Shown here one piece after another: positions 8,308 through 15,524 of a stretch of 49,360 bases of DNA. The stretch spans positions 1 to 49,360 of the forward strand of contig NZ_JAJTTE010000048.1 in the NCBI RefSeq assembly GCF_021343995.1, read 5' to 3'. The position numbers and the translations under genes were made by a program. Source of the DNA: Pseudonocardia terrae. Its GTDB lineage: Bacteria; Actinomycetota; Actinomycetes; Mycobacteriales; Pseudonocardiaceae. The notes beneath the pieces are model-generated. The model did not search any database. It saw only the letters and a program-made list of their open reading frames with translations, and was not told where the DNA came from. Position 1 is the stretch's first letter. Each line of letters starts with the position of its first letter.

Positions 8308-8348
8308 TCCGCAGCTACTCGGAGGGCGTCACCGGGGGTGCGGCGTGA
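8304..8348 (+). CDS. 14-residue bridging micro-ORF between rsmH and ftsL
   Basis: ATG 8304 overlaps the rsmH stop as ATGA, and its own TGA (8346-8348) overlaps the ftsL GTG as GTGA. The peptide would be MIRSYSEGVTGGAA. GGGAGG lies 7 nt upstream of the ATG, a better ribosome site than that of ftsL itself. It may act only as a translational relay that delivers ribosomes to ftsL. Whether the peptide is made is unknown. Confidence 0.45.
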   Translation: MIRSYSEGVTGGAA

Positions 8349-9217
8349 GTGCGCCGGTCGCGGACCGGACCCGCACCCGTCGGCCCTCGGTGTCGGTCGG
8401 CTGGAAGGGCACCGGGCCGACCGCATCCACCACCACCACCAGGGAAGCGCCGGCCCGGCGGATCCCCGCCCAGCGCGGGAGCGTCACGGTTCCCGCGCAG
8501 CGCCGCGGGTCCGGCGCCGCCAAGGCCGCCTACGCACGCCGGGACCAGCGCAACCGGCGGCTGGTCGGTGCGCCGCGCCGCGCCGGGCAGAAGGTCACGA
8601 CCGGCGGGCGCGCGCAGTTCGTCCTGCTGATCATGGCGCTGCTGGCGACCGCGCTGGTGCTCACGCTGTGGCTGTCCACGGCCGCCGCCGCGGACTCCTA
8701 CACCCTGCAGGACGCCCGGACCGCGGCCCGCGACCTGACCGAGCAGAGCGAGCGGCTGCACCGCGAGGTGGCGGGGATGGAGTCGGCGCCGGCGCTGGCC
8801 CAGCGCGCCACCGAGCTGGGCATGGTCCCGGTGCAGGACCCGGCCCGGTTGGTCGTCGCGCCCGACGGCACGGTCACGGTCGTCGGCGAGCCGTCCGCGG
8901 CCACCCGGCCCGCGGCGCCCGTCGCCCCGATCGCGCCGGCACCCGCGGACCCGGCCCAGCCCGCCGCCCCGGCACCGGCGGACCCGGCCCAGCCCGCCGC
9001 CGCGGCGCCGGGAGACCCGATGCCGGCCCAGGCGCCCGCGCCGTCGCAGCACGCCGCGGACGCCGGGGCCCAGCAGCAGACGCCGCAGGACGCCCAGGCA
9101 CCCGCCAACCCCAACGCCGAGGCCGCCACCCAGGAGCAGCAGGAGCCCCGGGGCGGCGCGGCCCAGGACCAGCAGGCCGCCCAGGCCCCGGCCCCGACCG
9201 GCGGCGGAGCGGGCTGA
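8345..9217 (+). CDS. ftsL: FtsL-like division protein with long Pro/Ala-rich tail
   Basis: A 290-residue protein in the ftsL slot of the dcw cluster. It has a basic cytoplasmic head (about 1-88), one membrane segment (AQFVLLIMALLATALVLTL, about 90-110) and a short coiled coil (TAARDLTEQSERLHREVAGM), then the ELGMVPVQDPARLVV motif seen in actinobacterial FtsL. About 110 extra residues of Pro, Ala and Gln follow, much longer than typical FtsL. They include an 11-residue repeat from a 33-bp DNA duplication. GTG 8345 overlaps the stop of the preceding micro-ORF. FtsL joins FtsQ and FtsB to activate FtsW/FtsI. Confidence 0.8.
   Translation: MSAPVADRTRTRRPSVSVGWKGTGPTASTTTTREAPARRIPAQRGSVTVPAQRRGSGAAKAAYARRDQRNRRLVGAPRRAGQKVTTGGRAQFVLLIMALLATALVLTLWLSTAAAADSYTLQDARTAARDLTEQSERLHREVAGMESAPALAQRATELGMVPVQDPARLVVAPDGTVTVVGEPSAATRPAAPVAPIAPAPADPAQPAAPAPADPAQPAAAAPGDPMPAQAPAPSQHAADAGAQQQTPQDAQAPANPNAEAATQEQQEPRGGAAQDQQAAQAPAPTGGGAG
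8936..9001 (+). repeat. 33-bp direct repeat in the ftsL tail
   Basis: Two adjacent 33-nt units (8936-8968 and 8969-9001) differ at one position, C to G. Each encodes PAPADPAQPAA in frame. This looks like a recent tandem duplication in a disordered tail. Confidence 0.85.
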
Positions 9218-11064
9218 TGGCAGTCGCGCCCCCGCGCGCCCGTCCCGGCTCCCGCCCGCGCTCCGGCCCGCGGCGCCCTCCGGGGCCGCCGCGCAGGCCG
9301 GCCTCGCGCGTCGGGCAGGCGGACCGGCGGTTCCGGATCGGCCGGCTCGTGCTCGTCGTGCTGCTGCTGCTCTCGGCGGCCCAGCTGCTGCTGATCCAGA
9401 CCGTGCGCGCCGGCGAGCTGACGGCGAGTGCGGAGAAACAGCGCACCACCAAGATCACCATCGCGGCGGAGCGCGGCGCGATCCTCGACCGCAACGGCAC
9501 CCGGCTCGCCTTCTCGACCGAGTCCCGCGCGCTCGTCACGAACCCGCGGCTGATCAGCTCGGTGAAGAAGGAGCAGGCGGGCGCGTACAAGACCGAGATG
9601 GCGCAGGCCGTCGCGCAGGCCACCGGTGGCGACCCCAACGCGATCCAGGAGCAGCTGAACTCCGACCGCGGCTACGTCGTGCTCACCACCAGCGCGGACC
9701 CGGACGTGGCGCGCGCCCTCGAGCAGCGCTTCCCGGAGATCGCCGAGGAGAAGCGGGAGGCGCGCCAGTACCCGTCCGGCACGCTGGCGGCCAACGTCAT
9801 CGGTGCCGCGACGTGGAGCGCGGACAACCGGAAGCTGGTGGGTCGCGTCGGCCTCGAGAGCGCCGACGACGACGTGCTCGCCGGTACGGACGGCTTCCAG
9901 GTCGTCGACACCGCCGAGGGCAGCGACACCGTCATCCCGGGCAGCACGCGGGCCCAGCAGCCGGCGGTCCCGGGCTCGGACGTCGAGCTGACCATCGACT
10001 CGGACCTGCAGTACGTGGTGCAGCAGAAGCTGCAGGACTACGTGGCCAGGACCGGCGCCAAGGGCGGCTCGGCGGTGGTGCTCGACTCGAAGACCGGCCA
10101 GGTGCTGGCCATGGCCAACGGGACGACGTTCGACCCGCGCCAGCTCGCCACCTCCGACCCGGCGACGCTCGGCAACGCCGCGGTGTCCAGCCCCTTCGAG
10201 CCGGGGTCGGTCAACAAGATCGTCACCATGGCGGGGGCGCTGGAGTTCGGCGTCGCCAAGCCCGACGACGTCCTCGACGTCCCGGGCAGCATCAAGGTCG
10301 CCGACCGCACGGTGCACGACGCCTGGAACCACGGGTTGGACCACTACACGCTGACCGGCGTGCTGGCGAAGTCCTCCAACGTCGGCACGATCATGACCGC
10401 GGAGAAGCTGGGCCCGGACCGCTTCTCGGACATGCTGGCCCGCTTCGGCATCGGCCAGCGCACGAACGTCGGGCTGCCCGGCGAGAGCGCGGGCTCGGTC
10501 CCGGCACGCTCGGCCTGGTCCGGTTCGACCTTCGGCAACCTGCCGATCGGCCAGGGCCTGTCGATGACCGTGCTGCAGATGGCCGGGATGTACCAGGCCG
10601 TGGCCAACGACGGGGTGCGGGTCCCGCCGCGGATCGTCGCCGCCACCGTCGCCCCGGACGGGTCGCGGACCGAGACGCCGCAGCCCGAGGGCATCCGGGT
10701 GGTGTCGCCGGAGACCGCGGCCCAGCTGCGCACGATGCTCACCGCCGTCACGCAGAAGGCGCCGGGGCAGAACGGGACCGGCTTCACCGCCCAGGTGCCC
10801 GGCTACCAGGTCGCGGGCAAGACCGGCACGGCGCAGCAGGTCGACCCGAAGTGCGGCTGTTACGCCTCGTCGACCTACTGGATCACCTTCGCGGGCATGA
10901 TGCCGGCGCAGGACCCGCGGTTCGTGACGGCGATCATGCTCGACGCGCCGAAGGGCGGCACCTCCGCCGCCCCGCTGTTCCACGACATCGCGTCCTACCT
11001 GGGGCAGCGGGACACCATCCCGGTCGGCCCGCCGGCGCCGGTGCAGACCCTGGTGGCGCCCTGA
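9217..11064 (+). CDS. ftsI: septal peptidoglycan transpeptidase FtsI / PBP3 (PbpB)
   Basis: A 615-residue class B penicillin-binding protein. A basic Pro/Arg-rich head precedes one membrane anchor (about residues 42-62). The pedestal domain begins RGAILDRNGTRLAFS. The transpeptidase motifs are all present: Ser331 in GSVNK (SxxK), SSN at 386-388 (SxN), and Lys535 in GKTGTAQ (KTG). There is no PASTA domain. The ATG overlaps the ftsL stop as TGATG. It cross-links septal peptidoglycan together with FtsW. The stop is followed by two copies of a dispersed GCGGAGC repeat. Confidence 0.95.
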   Translation: MAVAPPRARPGSRPRSGPRRPPGPPRRPASRVGQADRRFRIGRLVLVVLLLLSAAQLLLIQTVRAGELTASAEKQRTTKITIAAERGAILDRNGTRLAFSTESRALVTNPRLISSVKKEQAGAYKTEMAQAVAQATGGDPNAIQEQLNSDRGYVVLTTSADPDVARALEQRFPEIAEEKREARQYPSGTLAANVIGAATWSADNRKLVGRVGLESADDDVLAGTDGFQVVDTAEGSDTVIPGSTRAQQPAVPGSDVELTIDSDLQYVVQQKLQDYVARTGAKGGSAVVLDSKTGQVLAMANGTTFDPRQLATSDPATLGNAAVSSPFEPGSVNKIVTMAGALEFGVAKPDDVLDVPGSIKVADRTVHDAWNHGLDHYTLTGVLAKSSNVGTIMTAEKLGPDRFSDMLARFGIGQRTNVGLPGESAGSVPARSAWSGSTFGNLPIGQGLSMTVLQMAGMYQAVANDGVRVPPRIVAATVAPDGSRTETPQPEGIRVVSPETAAQLRTMLTAVTQKAPGQNGTGFTAQVPGYQVAGKTGTAQQVDPKCGCYASSTYWITFAGMMPAQDPRFVTAIMLDAPKGGTSAAPLFHDIASYLGQRDTIPVGPPAPVQTLVAP

Positions 11065-11112
11065 GCGGAGCGTGCGGAGCGGACATCGGCCCTGAGCGGA
11101 GCGTGCGGAGCG
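11059..11112 (+). repeat. two copies of dispersed GCGGAGCGTGCGGAGC element
   Basis: A 23-nt sequence occurs at 11059-11081 and again at 11090-11112. The first copy includes the ftsI TGA stop codon. Each copy contains a 9-bp internal direct repeat (GCGGAGCGT GCGGAGCGG). Related copies lie in murE (11460 onward) and after ftsW (18297 onward). Confidence 0.85.
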
Positions 11113-11283
11113 AGACGCCGGGGCTGACCGGGGTGTGATTCCGGCCGTGACCCGACCGCCGTCGGAGCGGCCCCCGGACCTGCAGACCGGGGGCCGCTCC
11201 GGCGTGCGCGCCGGCCGCCCGACGAGTCCCGCGGACCCGCGACGGGCGGGTGGTGCGGGGGAGGGGCGCCCGGCGGGCCTCGG

Positions 11284-11289
11284 TAGCCT
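11284..11289 (+). promoter_or_regulatory. -10 box TAGCCT, candidate leaderless promoter of murE
   Basis: TAGCCT ends 7 nt before GTG 11297. No convincing -35 is seen. It implies a second transcription start inside the dcw cluster and supports the murE start chosen here. Confidence 0.5.
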
Positions 11290-11296
11290 CCCCGAC

Positions 11297-12994
11297 GTGC
11301 CGCCCGCCAGCTCCGCCCCCACGGACCGCCCGACGGACGCGCGTGCGACGGCCGGGCAGCAGCTCCCCCGGAACCTTCCTCCGCGGCCCGCGCGGGTCGC
11401 GCCCGTCGCCCTCGCCCGCCTCGCCGCAGTGAGCGGGGCCGAGCCGTACCCGGCCACGGAGGCGGAGCGTGCGGAGCCGACCATGAACACGGAGGCGGAG
11501 CGTGCGGAGCCGACCATGAACACGGAGGCGGAGGTGGGTACCGGCGGGCCCGGGGTCGCGGTCACCGGGGTGACCCACCGCAACTCCGACGTCCGCCCCG
11601 GCGACCTGTTCGCCGCGCTGCCGGGCGCCCGGGCCCACGGCGCCGACTTCGCCGGCGCGGCACTGACCGCCGGCGCGGCGGCCGTGCTCACCGACCCGGC
11701 CGGGCTGACCCGGCCCGAGCTGGCCGCGGCCGTCGAGCGCGGGGCCGTGCGGGCGCTGCTGCACCCGCACCCGCGCACCGTCCTCGGGGCACTGTCCGCG
11801 GCCGTCTACGGCGACCCGACCGCCGACCTCACCGTCCTCGGCGTGACCGGGACCAGCGGCAAGACGACGGTGGCCCACTTCCTCGAGGCCGGGCTGCAGG
11901 CCGGCGGCCGCGTGACCGGGCTGCTCGGCACCGTCCAGACCCGGATCGGGACCGACCGCCTGCCCAGCGCGTTCACCACCCCGGAGGCGCCGGACCTGCA
12001 GGCGCTGTTCGGCGTCATGCGCGAGCGCGGCGTCACGGACGTCGCGATGGAGGTCTCCAGCCACGCCCTGGCGATGGGCCGGGTGGCCGGCACCCGCTTC
12101 GCCGTGGGCGCCTTCACCAACCTCTCCCAGGACCACCTGGACTTCCACCACGACATGGAGGAGTACTTCGCCGCGAAGGCACGCCTGTTCGTCGACGACG
12201 AGCTGCGCGCGGCGAAGGGCGTCGTCTGCGTCGACGACGAATGGGGCCGCCGGCTGGCCGGCATGGCCCCCGACGCCGTGACGGTCGCCACCACCGCCCC
12301 GGCGGACTGGACCGCGCGGGACGTCGTGACCGACCCCGACGGGGCCCAGCAGGCCGTCGTCGTGGCGCCGGACGGGCAGGAGATCCCGCTGCGGCTGCAG
12401 CTGCCGGGGGCCTTCAACATCGCCAACGCCGTGCTGGCCCTGGCCGTGCTCGACCTGGCCGGGGTGCCCGCCGCCGTCGCCGCGCCGCGCTTCGCCGAGC
12501 TGGCCGTGCCCGGCCGCATGCAGCGGGTCGAGGCCGGGCAGGAGTTCCTCGCGATCGTCGACTACGCGCACAAGCCGGCGGCCGTCGCCGCGTTGCTCGA
12601 CGCGCTGCGCGCCCAGCAGCCGCAGGGCCGGATCGTCACCGTCCTCGGCTGCGGCGGCGACCGCGACACCGGCAAGCGCCCGCTCATGGGGGCCGCCGCG
12701 GCCGCCCGGTCCGACGTGCTGATCGTCACGGACGACAACCCGCGCACCGAGGACCCGGCGGAGATCCGGGCCGCCATGCGCGCAGGTGCCGAGGCCGAAC
12801 CCGCCCGCGGCGACATCCTCGAGATCGGCGACCGGCGCGCGGCGATCGCGGCCGCCGTCGAGGTGGCGAAACCCGGCGACGTGGTGGTCGTTGCGGGTAA
12901 GGGACACGAGACCGGCCAGGAGGTCCACGGGGTCAAGCACCCGTTCGACGACGTGGACGAGCTCGCCGCGGCGATCCGCGCCGCCGGGCGATGA
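11297..12994 (+). CDS. murE: UDP-MurNAc-L-Ala-D-Glu:meso-diaminopimelate ligase MurE
   Basis: A 565-residue Mur ligase. The ATP loop is VTGTSGKTTV (about residue 181); EVSSHAL and NLSQDHLDFHHDMEEY are central-domain signatures. DNPRTED (about 478-484) is the DNPR motif of meso-DAP-adding MurE. The N-terminus is hard to set. I chose GTG 11297 because PVALARLAAVSGA looks like the N-terminal extension of mycobacterial MurE and a TAGCCT box lies 7 nt upstream. ATGs at 11483 and 11516, each with a GGAG upstream, lie inside a 33-bp tandem repeat and are alternatives. The stop overlaps a 9-codon micro-ORF. Confidence 0.9.
   Translation: MPPASSAPTDRPTDARATAGQQLPRNLPPRPARVAPVALARLAAVSGAEPYPATEAERAEPTMNTEAERAEPTMNTEAEVGTGGPGVAVTGVTHRNSDVRPGDLFAALPGARAHGADFAGAALTAGAAAVLTDPAGLTRPELAAAVERGAVRALLHPHPRTVLGALSAAVYGDPTADLTVLGVTGTSGKTTVAHFLEAGLQAGGRVTGLLGTVQTRIGTDRLPSAFTTPEAPDLQALFGVMRERGVTDVAMEVSSHALAMGRVAGTRFAVGAFTNLSQDHLDFHHDMEEYFAAKARLFVDDELRAAKGVVCVDDEWGRRLAGMAPDAVTVATTAPADWTARDVVTDPDGAQQAVVVAPDGQEIPLRLQLPGAFNIANAVLALAVLDLAGVPAAVAAPRFAELAVPGRMQRVEAGQEFLAIVDYAHKPAAVAALLDALRAQQPQGRIVTVLGCGGDRDTGKRPLMGAAAAARSDVLIVTDDNPRTEDPAEIRAAMRAGAEAEPARGDILEIGDRRAAIAAAVEVAKPGDVVVVAGKGHETGQEVHGVKHPFDDVDELAAAIRAAGR
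11456..11533 (+). repeat. 33-bp tandem repeat in the murE N-terminal linker
   Basis: Units at 11456-11488 and 11489-11521 are identical and a 12-nt partial third unit ends at 11533. Each unit contains the dispersed GGCGGAGCGTGCGGAGCC element and an ATG in the murE frame with GGAG upstream. They encode TEAERAEPTMN repeats in a linker of variable length ahead of the first conserved MurE motif (VTGVTHRNSDV). Confidence 0.9.
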
Positions 12995-13020
12995 TCCGGG
13001 GATCGAGGAAGGCACGATGA
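12991..13020 (+). CDS. 9-residue bridging micro-ORF between murE and murF
   Basis: ATG 12991 overlaps the murE stop (ATGA) and the TGA at 13018-13020 overlaps the murF start (ATGA). The peptide would be MIRGSRKAR. No Shine-Dalgarno precedes it, so ribosomes would have to re-initiate from murE. This may be chance, but it mirrors the rsmH-ftsL arrangement. Confidence 0.3.
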   Translation: MIRGSRKAR

Positions 13021-14456
13021 TCGAGATGCGGCTGGCCGAGGTCGCCGCCGTCACCGGGGGCAGGCTGCACCGGGCGACGGGCGACGAGCCCGTCACCGCG
13101 GTGGAGTTCGACTCCCGGAAGGTCGGGCCGGGCGGGCTGTTCCTCGCCCTGCCCGGGGAGCGGGCCGACGGCCACGACTTCGCGGCCGCGGCGGTGGCGG
13201 CCGGAGCCTCGGCGGTGCTCGCCGGGCGGGAGGTCGACGCGCCGGCCGTGATCGCGCCGCCGGCGGAGGACTCCTTCGCCGGCACGGACCTCGGCGACGC
13301 CGACCCGGACGGCTCCGGTGCCGCCGTGCTGACCGCGCTGGGCAGGCTGGCCCGGCACTCCGTCACGCACCTGCCGGAGCTGCAGGTCGTCGGCGTGACC
13401 GGCAGCTCGGGCAAGACCTCCACCAAGGACCTGATCGCGGCCGTGCTGCGGCCGCTCGGCGAGACCGTCGCCCCGCCCGGGTCGTTCAACAACGAGCTGG
13501 GCCACCCGTGGACCGCGCTGCGCGCCGACGTCGCGACCCGGCACCTCGTGCTGGAGCTCTCGGCCCGCGGGCCGGGGCACATCGCGCGGCTGTGCCGGAT
13601 CGCGCCGCCGCGGACCGGCGTGGTGCTCAACGTCGGCAGCGCCCACGTCGGCGAGTTCGGTTCGCCCGAGGCGATCGCGCAGGCGAAGGGCGAGCTGGTC
13701 GAGGCCCTGCCGCCGGCGGCCGAGGGCGGGGTCGCGGTGCTGAACCTCGACGACCCGAGGGTCGCGGCCATGGCCTCCCGGACCTCCGCCCGGGTCGTCG
13801 GGTACGGCACGGGCGGCGCGGTGCAGGCCGCCGACGTCCGGCTCGAGGCCGGGCGGGCCACCTTCCGGCTGGTCACCCCGGCCGGCGAGGCGCCGGTGGC
13901 GCTCAAGCTCGTCGGCGAGCACCACGTCGGGAACGCGCTGGCCGCCGCTGCGGTCGCGCTGGAGCTCGGAGGCGGGCGGGCGGGTCTGGTCACCGCGATC
14001 GCCGCCGCGCTCTCCGGTGCCGGCGCCGCCTCCCGCTGGCGGATGGAGGTCACCGACCGGGCCGACGGCGTGACCGTGATCAACGATGCCTACAACGCCA
14101 ACCCCGAGTCGATGACCGCCGCGCTGCGCGCGCTGGCCGCGATCGGCGGGGGCGGGGACGGTGGGCAGCGGCGCCGCACGTGGGCGGTGCTGGGCCCGAT
14201 GGCCGAGCTCGGCGACACCGCGCCGGCGGCGCACGCGCAGGTCGCGGCGGTCGTCCGAGAGCTGGGGGTGGACCGGTTCGTGGCCGTCGGCACGGACCTC
14301 TACGGGACCGAGCGGGTGGCCGACCGCGACGCGGCGGCCGCCCTGCTGGCCGGGCAGGTACGCCCGGGCGACGTCGTGCTGGTCAAGGCCTCGCGCTCGG
14401 CCGGCCTGGACCGGCTCGCCGCGGCGCTGGTGGAACAGGAGCTGATCCGACAGTGA
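13017..14456 (+). CDS. murF: UDP-MurNAc-tripeptide:D-alanyl-D-alanine ligase MurF
   Basis: A 479-residue Mur ligase that adds D-Ala-D-Ala to complete the pentapeptide. VEFDSRKVGPGGLFLALPG is the N-terminal domain motif, VTGSSGKTSTKD (about residue 127) the ATP loop, and NVGSAHVGEFGS and NDAYNANPESM are MurF signatures. ATG 13017 follows GAGGAAGG with good spacing and begins the family motif MIEMRLAEVA. The stop overlaps the mraY GTG. The cytoplasmic product is the substrate of MraY, the next gene. Confidence 0.95.
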   Translation: MIEMRLAEVAAVTGGRLHRATGDEPVTAVEFDSRKVGPGGLFLALPGERADGHDFAAAAVAAGASAVLAGREVDAPAVIAPPAEDSFAGTDLGDADPDGSGAAVLTALGRLARHSVTHLPELQVVGVTGSSGKTSTKDLIAAVLRPLGETVAPPGSFNNELGHPWTALRADVATRHLVLELSARGPGHIARLCRIAPPRTGVVLNVGSAHVGEFGSPEAIAQAKGELVEALPPAAEGGVAVLNLDDPRVAAMASRTSARVVGYGTGGAVQAADVRLEAGRATFRLVTPAGEAPVALKLVGEHHVGNALAAAAVALELGGGRAGLVTAIAAALSGAGAASRWRMEVTDRADGVTVINDAYNANPESMTAALRALAAIGGGGDGGQRRRTWAVLGPMAELGDTAPAAHAQVAAVVRELGVDRFVAVGTDLYGTERVADRDAAAALLAGQVRPGDVVLVKASRSAGLDRLAAALVEQELIRQ

Positions 14457-15523
14457 GGGGCGTCTTCGTCGCGGCCGGGGTCGCGCTGGCCCTGTCCATC
14501 CTGCTCACCCCGTACCTGATCCGCTTCTTCGCGCGGCAGGGCTTCGGCCAGGAGATCCGCGCCGACGGCCCGAAGAGCCACCAGACCAAGCGGGGTACGC
14601 CGACCATGGGCGGCGTCGCGATCCTGCTCGCCATCTGGGTGGGCTACCTGGTCGCGCACCTGCTCACGGGTGAGCCGATGACGGCGTCGGCCCTGCTGGT
14701 CCTCTTCCTCACAACGGCACTGGGCATCGTCGGGTTCGTCGACGACTTCCTCAAGCTGCGCCGGCGCCGCAACCTGGGCCTGAACAAGACGTCGAAGATC
14801 GTGGGCCAGGTGCTCACGGCGACGATCTTCAGCATCCTCGCGCTCCGGTTCGCCAACGCCCGCAACCTCACCCCGGCGTCGGAGTACCTGTCCTTCGTGC
14901 GGGACATCGCGGTGCTCGGGTTCGGCGTCGTCGGGTTCGTGATCCTCTGCAACCTGATCGTCGCCGCCTGGTCGAACGCCGTGAACCTGACCGACGGGCT
15001 CGACGGCCTGGCGGCCGGCACCGCCGCGATGGTGCTGGCGACCTACACGATCATCGGGTTCTGGCAGTTCCGGAACAGCTGCTCGGTCGGCGCGGCCGCG
15101 GGCTGCTACGAGGTGCGCGACCCGCTCGACGTCGCCATCGTGGCCGCCGCCGCGATGGGCGGCTGCATCGGCTTCCTGTGGTGGAACGCCGCGCCGGCCC
15201 GCATCTTCATGGGCGACACCGGGTCGCTGGCCCTCGGCGGCCTGCTCGCCGGGCTGTCCATGGTCACCAAGACCGAGCTGCTGCTCGTCGTCATGGGCGG
15301 GGTGTTCGTGGTCGAGGCGCTGTCGGTCTCGCTGCAGATCATCGTCTTCCGCACCACCCGGCGGAGACTGTTCCGGATGGCGCCCTTCCATCACCACTTC
15401 GAGCTGGCCGGGTGGGCCGAGACCACGGTGATCATCCGGTTCTGGCTGCTCGCGGCGATCTGCGCGGCGCTGGGGCTGGGGATCTTCTACTCCGAGTGGC
15501 TCTCCGCGGCGTCGGCGTTCTGA
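14453..15523 (+). CDS. mraY: phospho-N-acetylmuramoyl-pentapeptide transferase MraY
   Basis: A 356-residue polytopic membrane enzyme of about ten segments that transfers phospho-MurNAc-pentapeptide to undecaprenyl phosphate, giving lipid I. Diagnostic motifs are KRGTPTMGG, IVGFVDDFLK (catalytic Asp pair), NAVNLTDGLDGLAAG, FMGDTGSLALGG and the HHH motif MAPFHHHFELAGW. GTG 14453 overlaps the murF stop as GTGA. Length is normal for the family. Confidence 0.96.
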   Translation: MRGVFVAAGVALALSILLTPYLIRFFARQGFGQEIRADGPKSHQTKRGTPTMGGVAILLAIWVGYLVAHLLTGEPMTASALLVLFLTTALGIVGFVDDFLKLRRRRNLGLNKTSKIVGQVLTATIFSILALRFANARNLTPASEYLSFVRDIAVLGFGVVGFVILCNLIVAAWSNAVNLTDGLDGLAAGTAAMVLATYTIIGFWQFRNSCSVGAAAGCYEVRDPLDVAIVAAAAMGGCIGFLWWNAAPARIFMGDTGSLALGGLLAGLSMVTKTELLLVVMGGVFVVEALSVSLQIIVFRTTRRRLFRMAPFHHHFELAGWAETTVIIRFWLLAAICAALGLGIFYSEWLSAASAF

Positions 15524-15524
15524 G

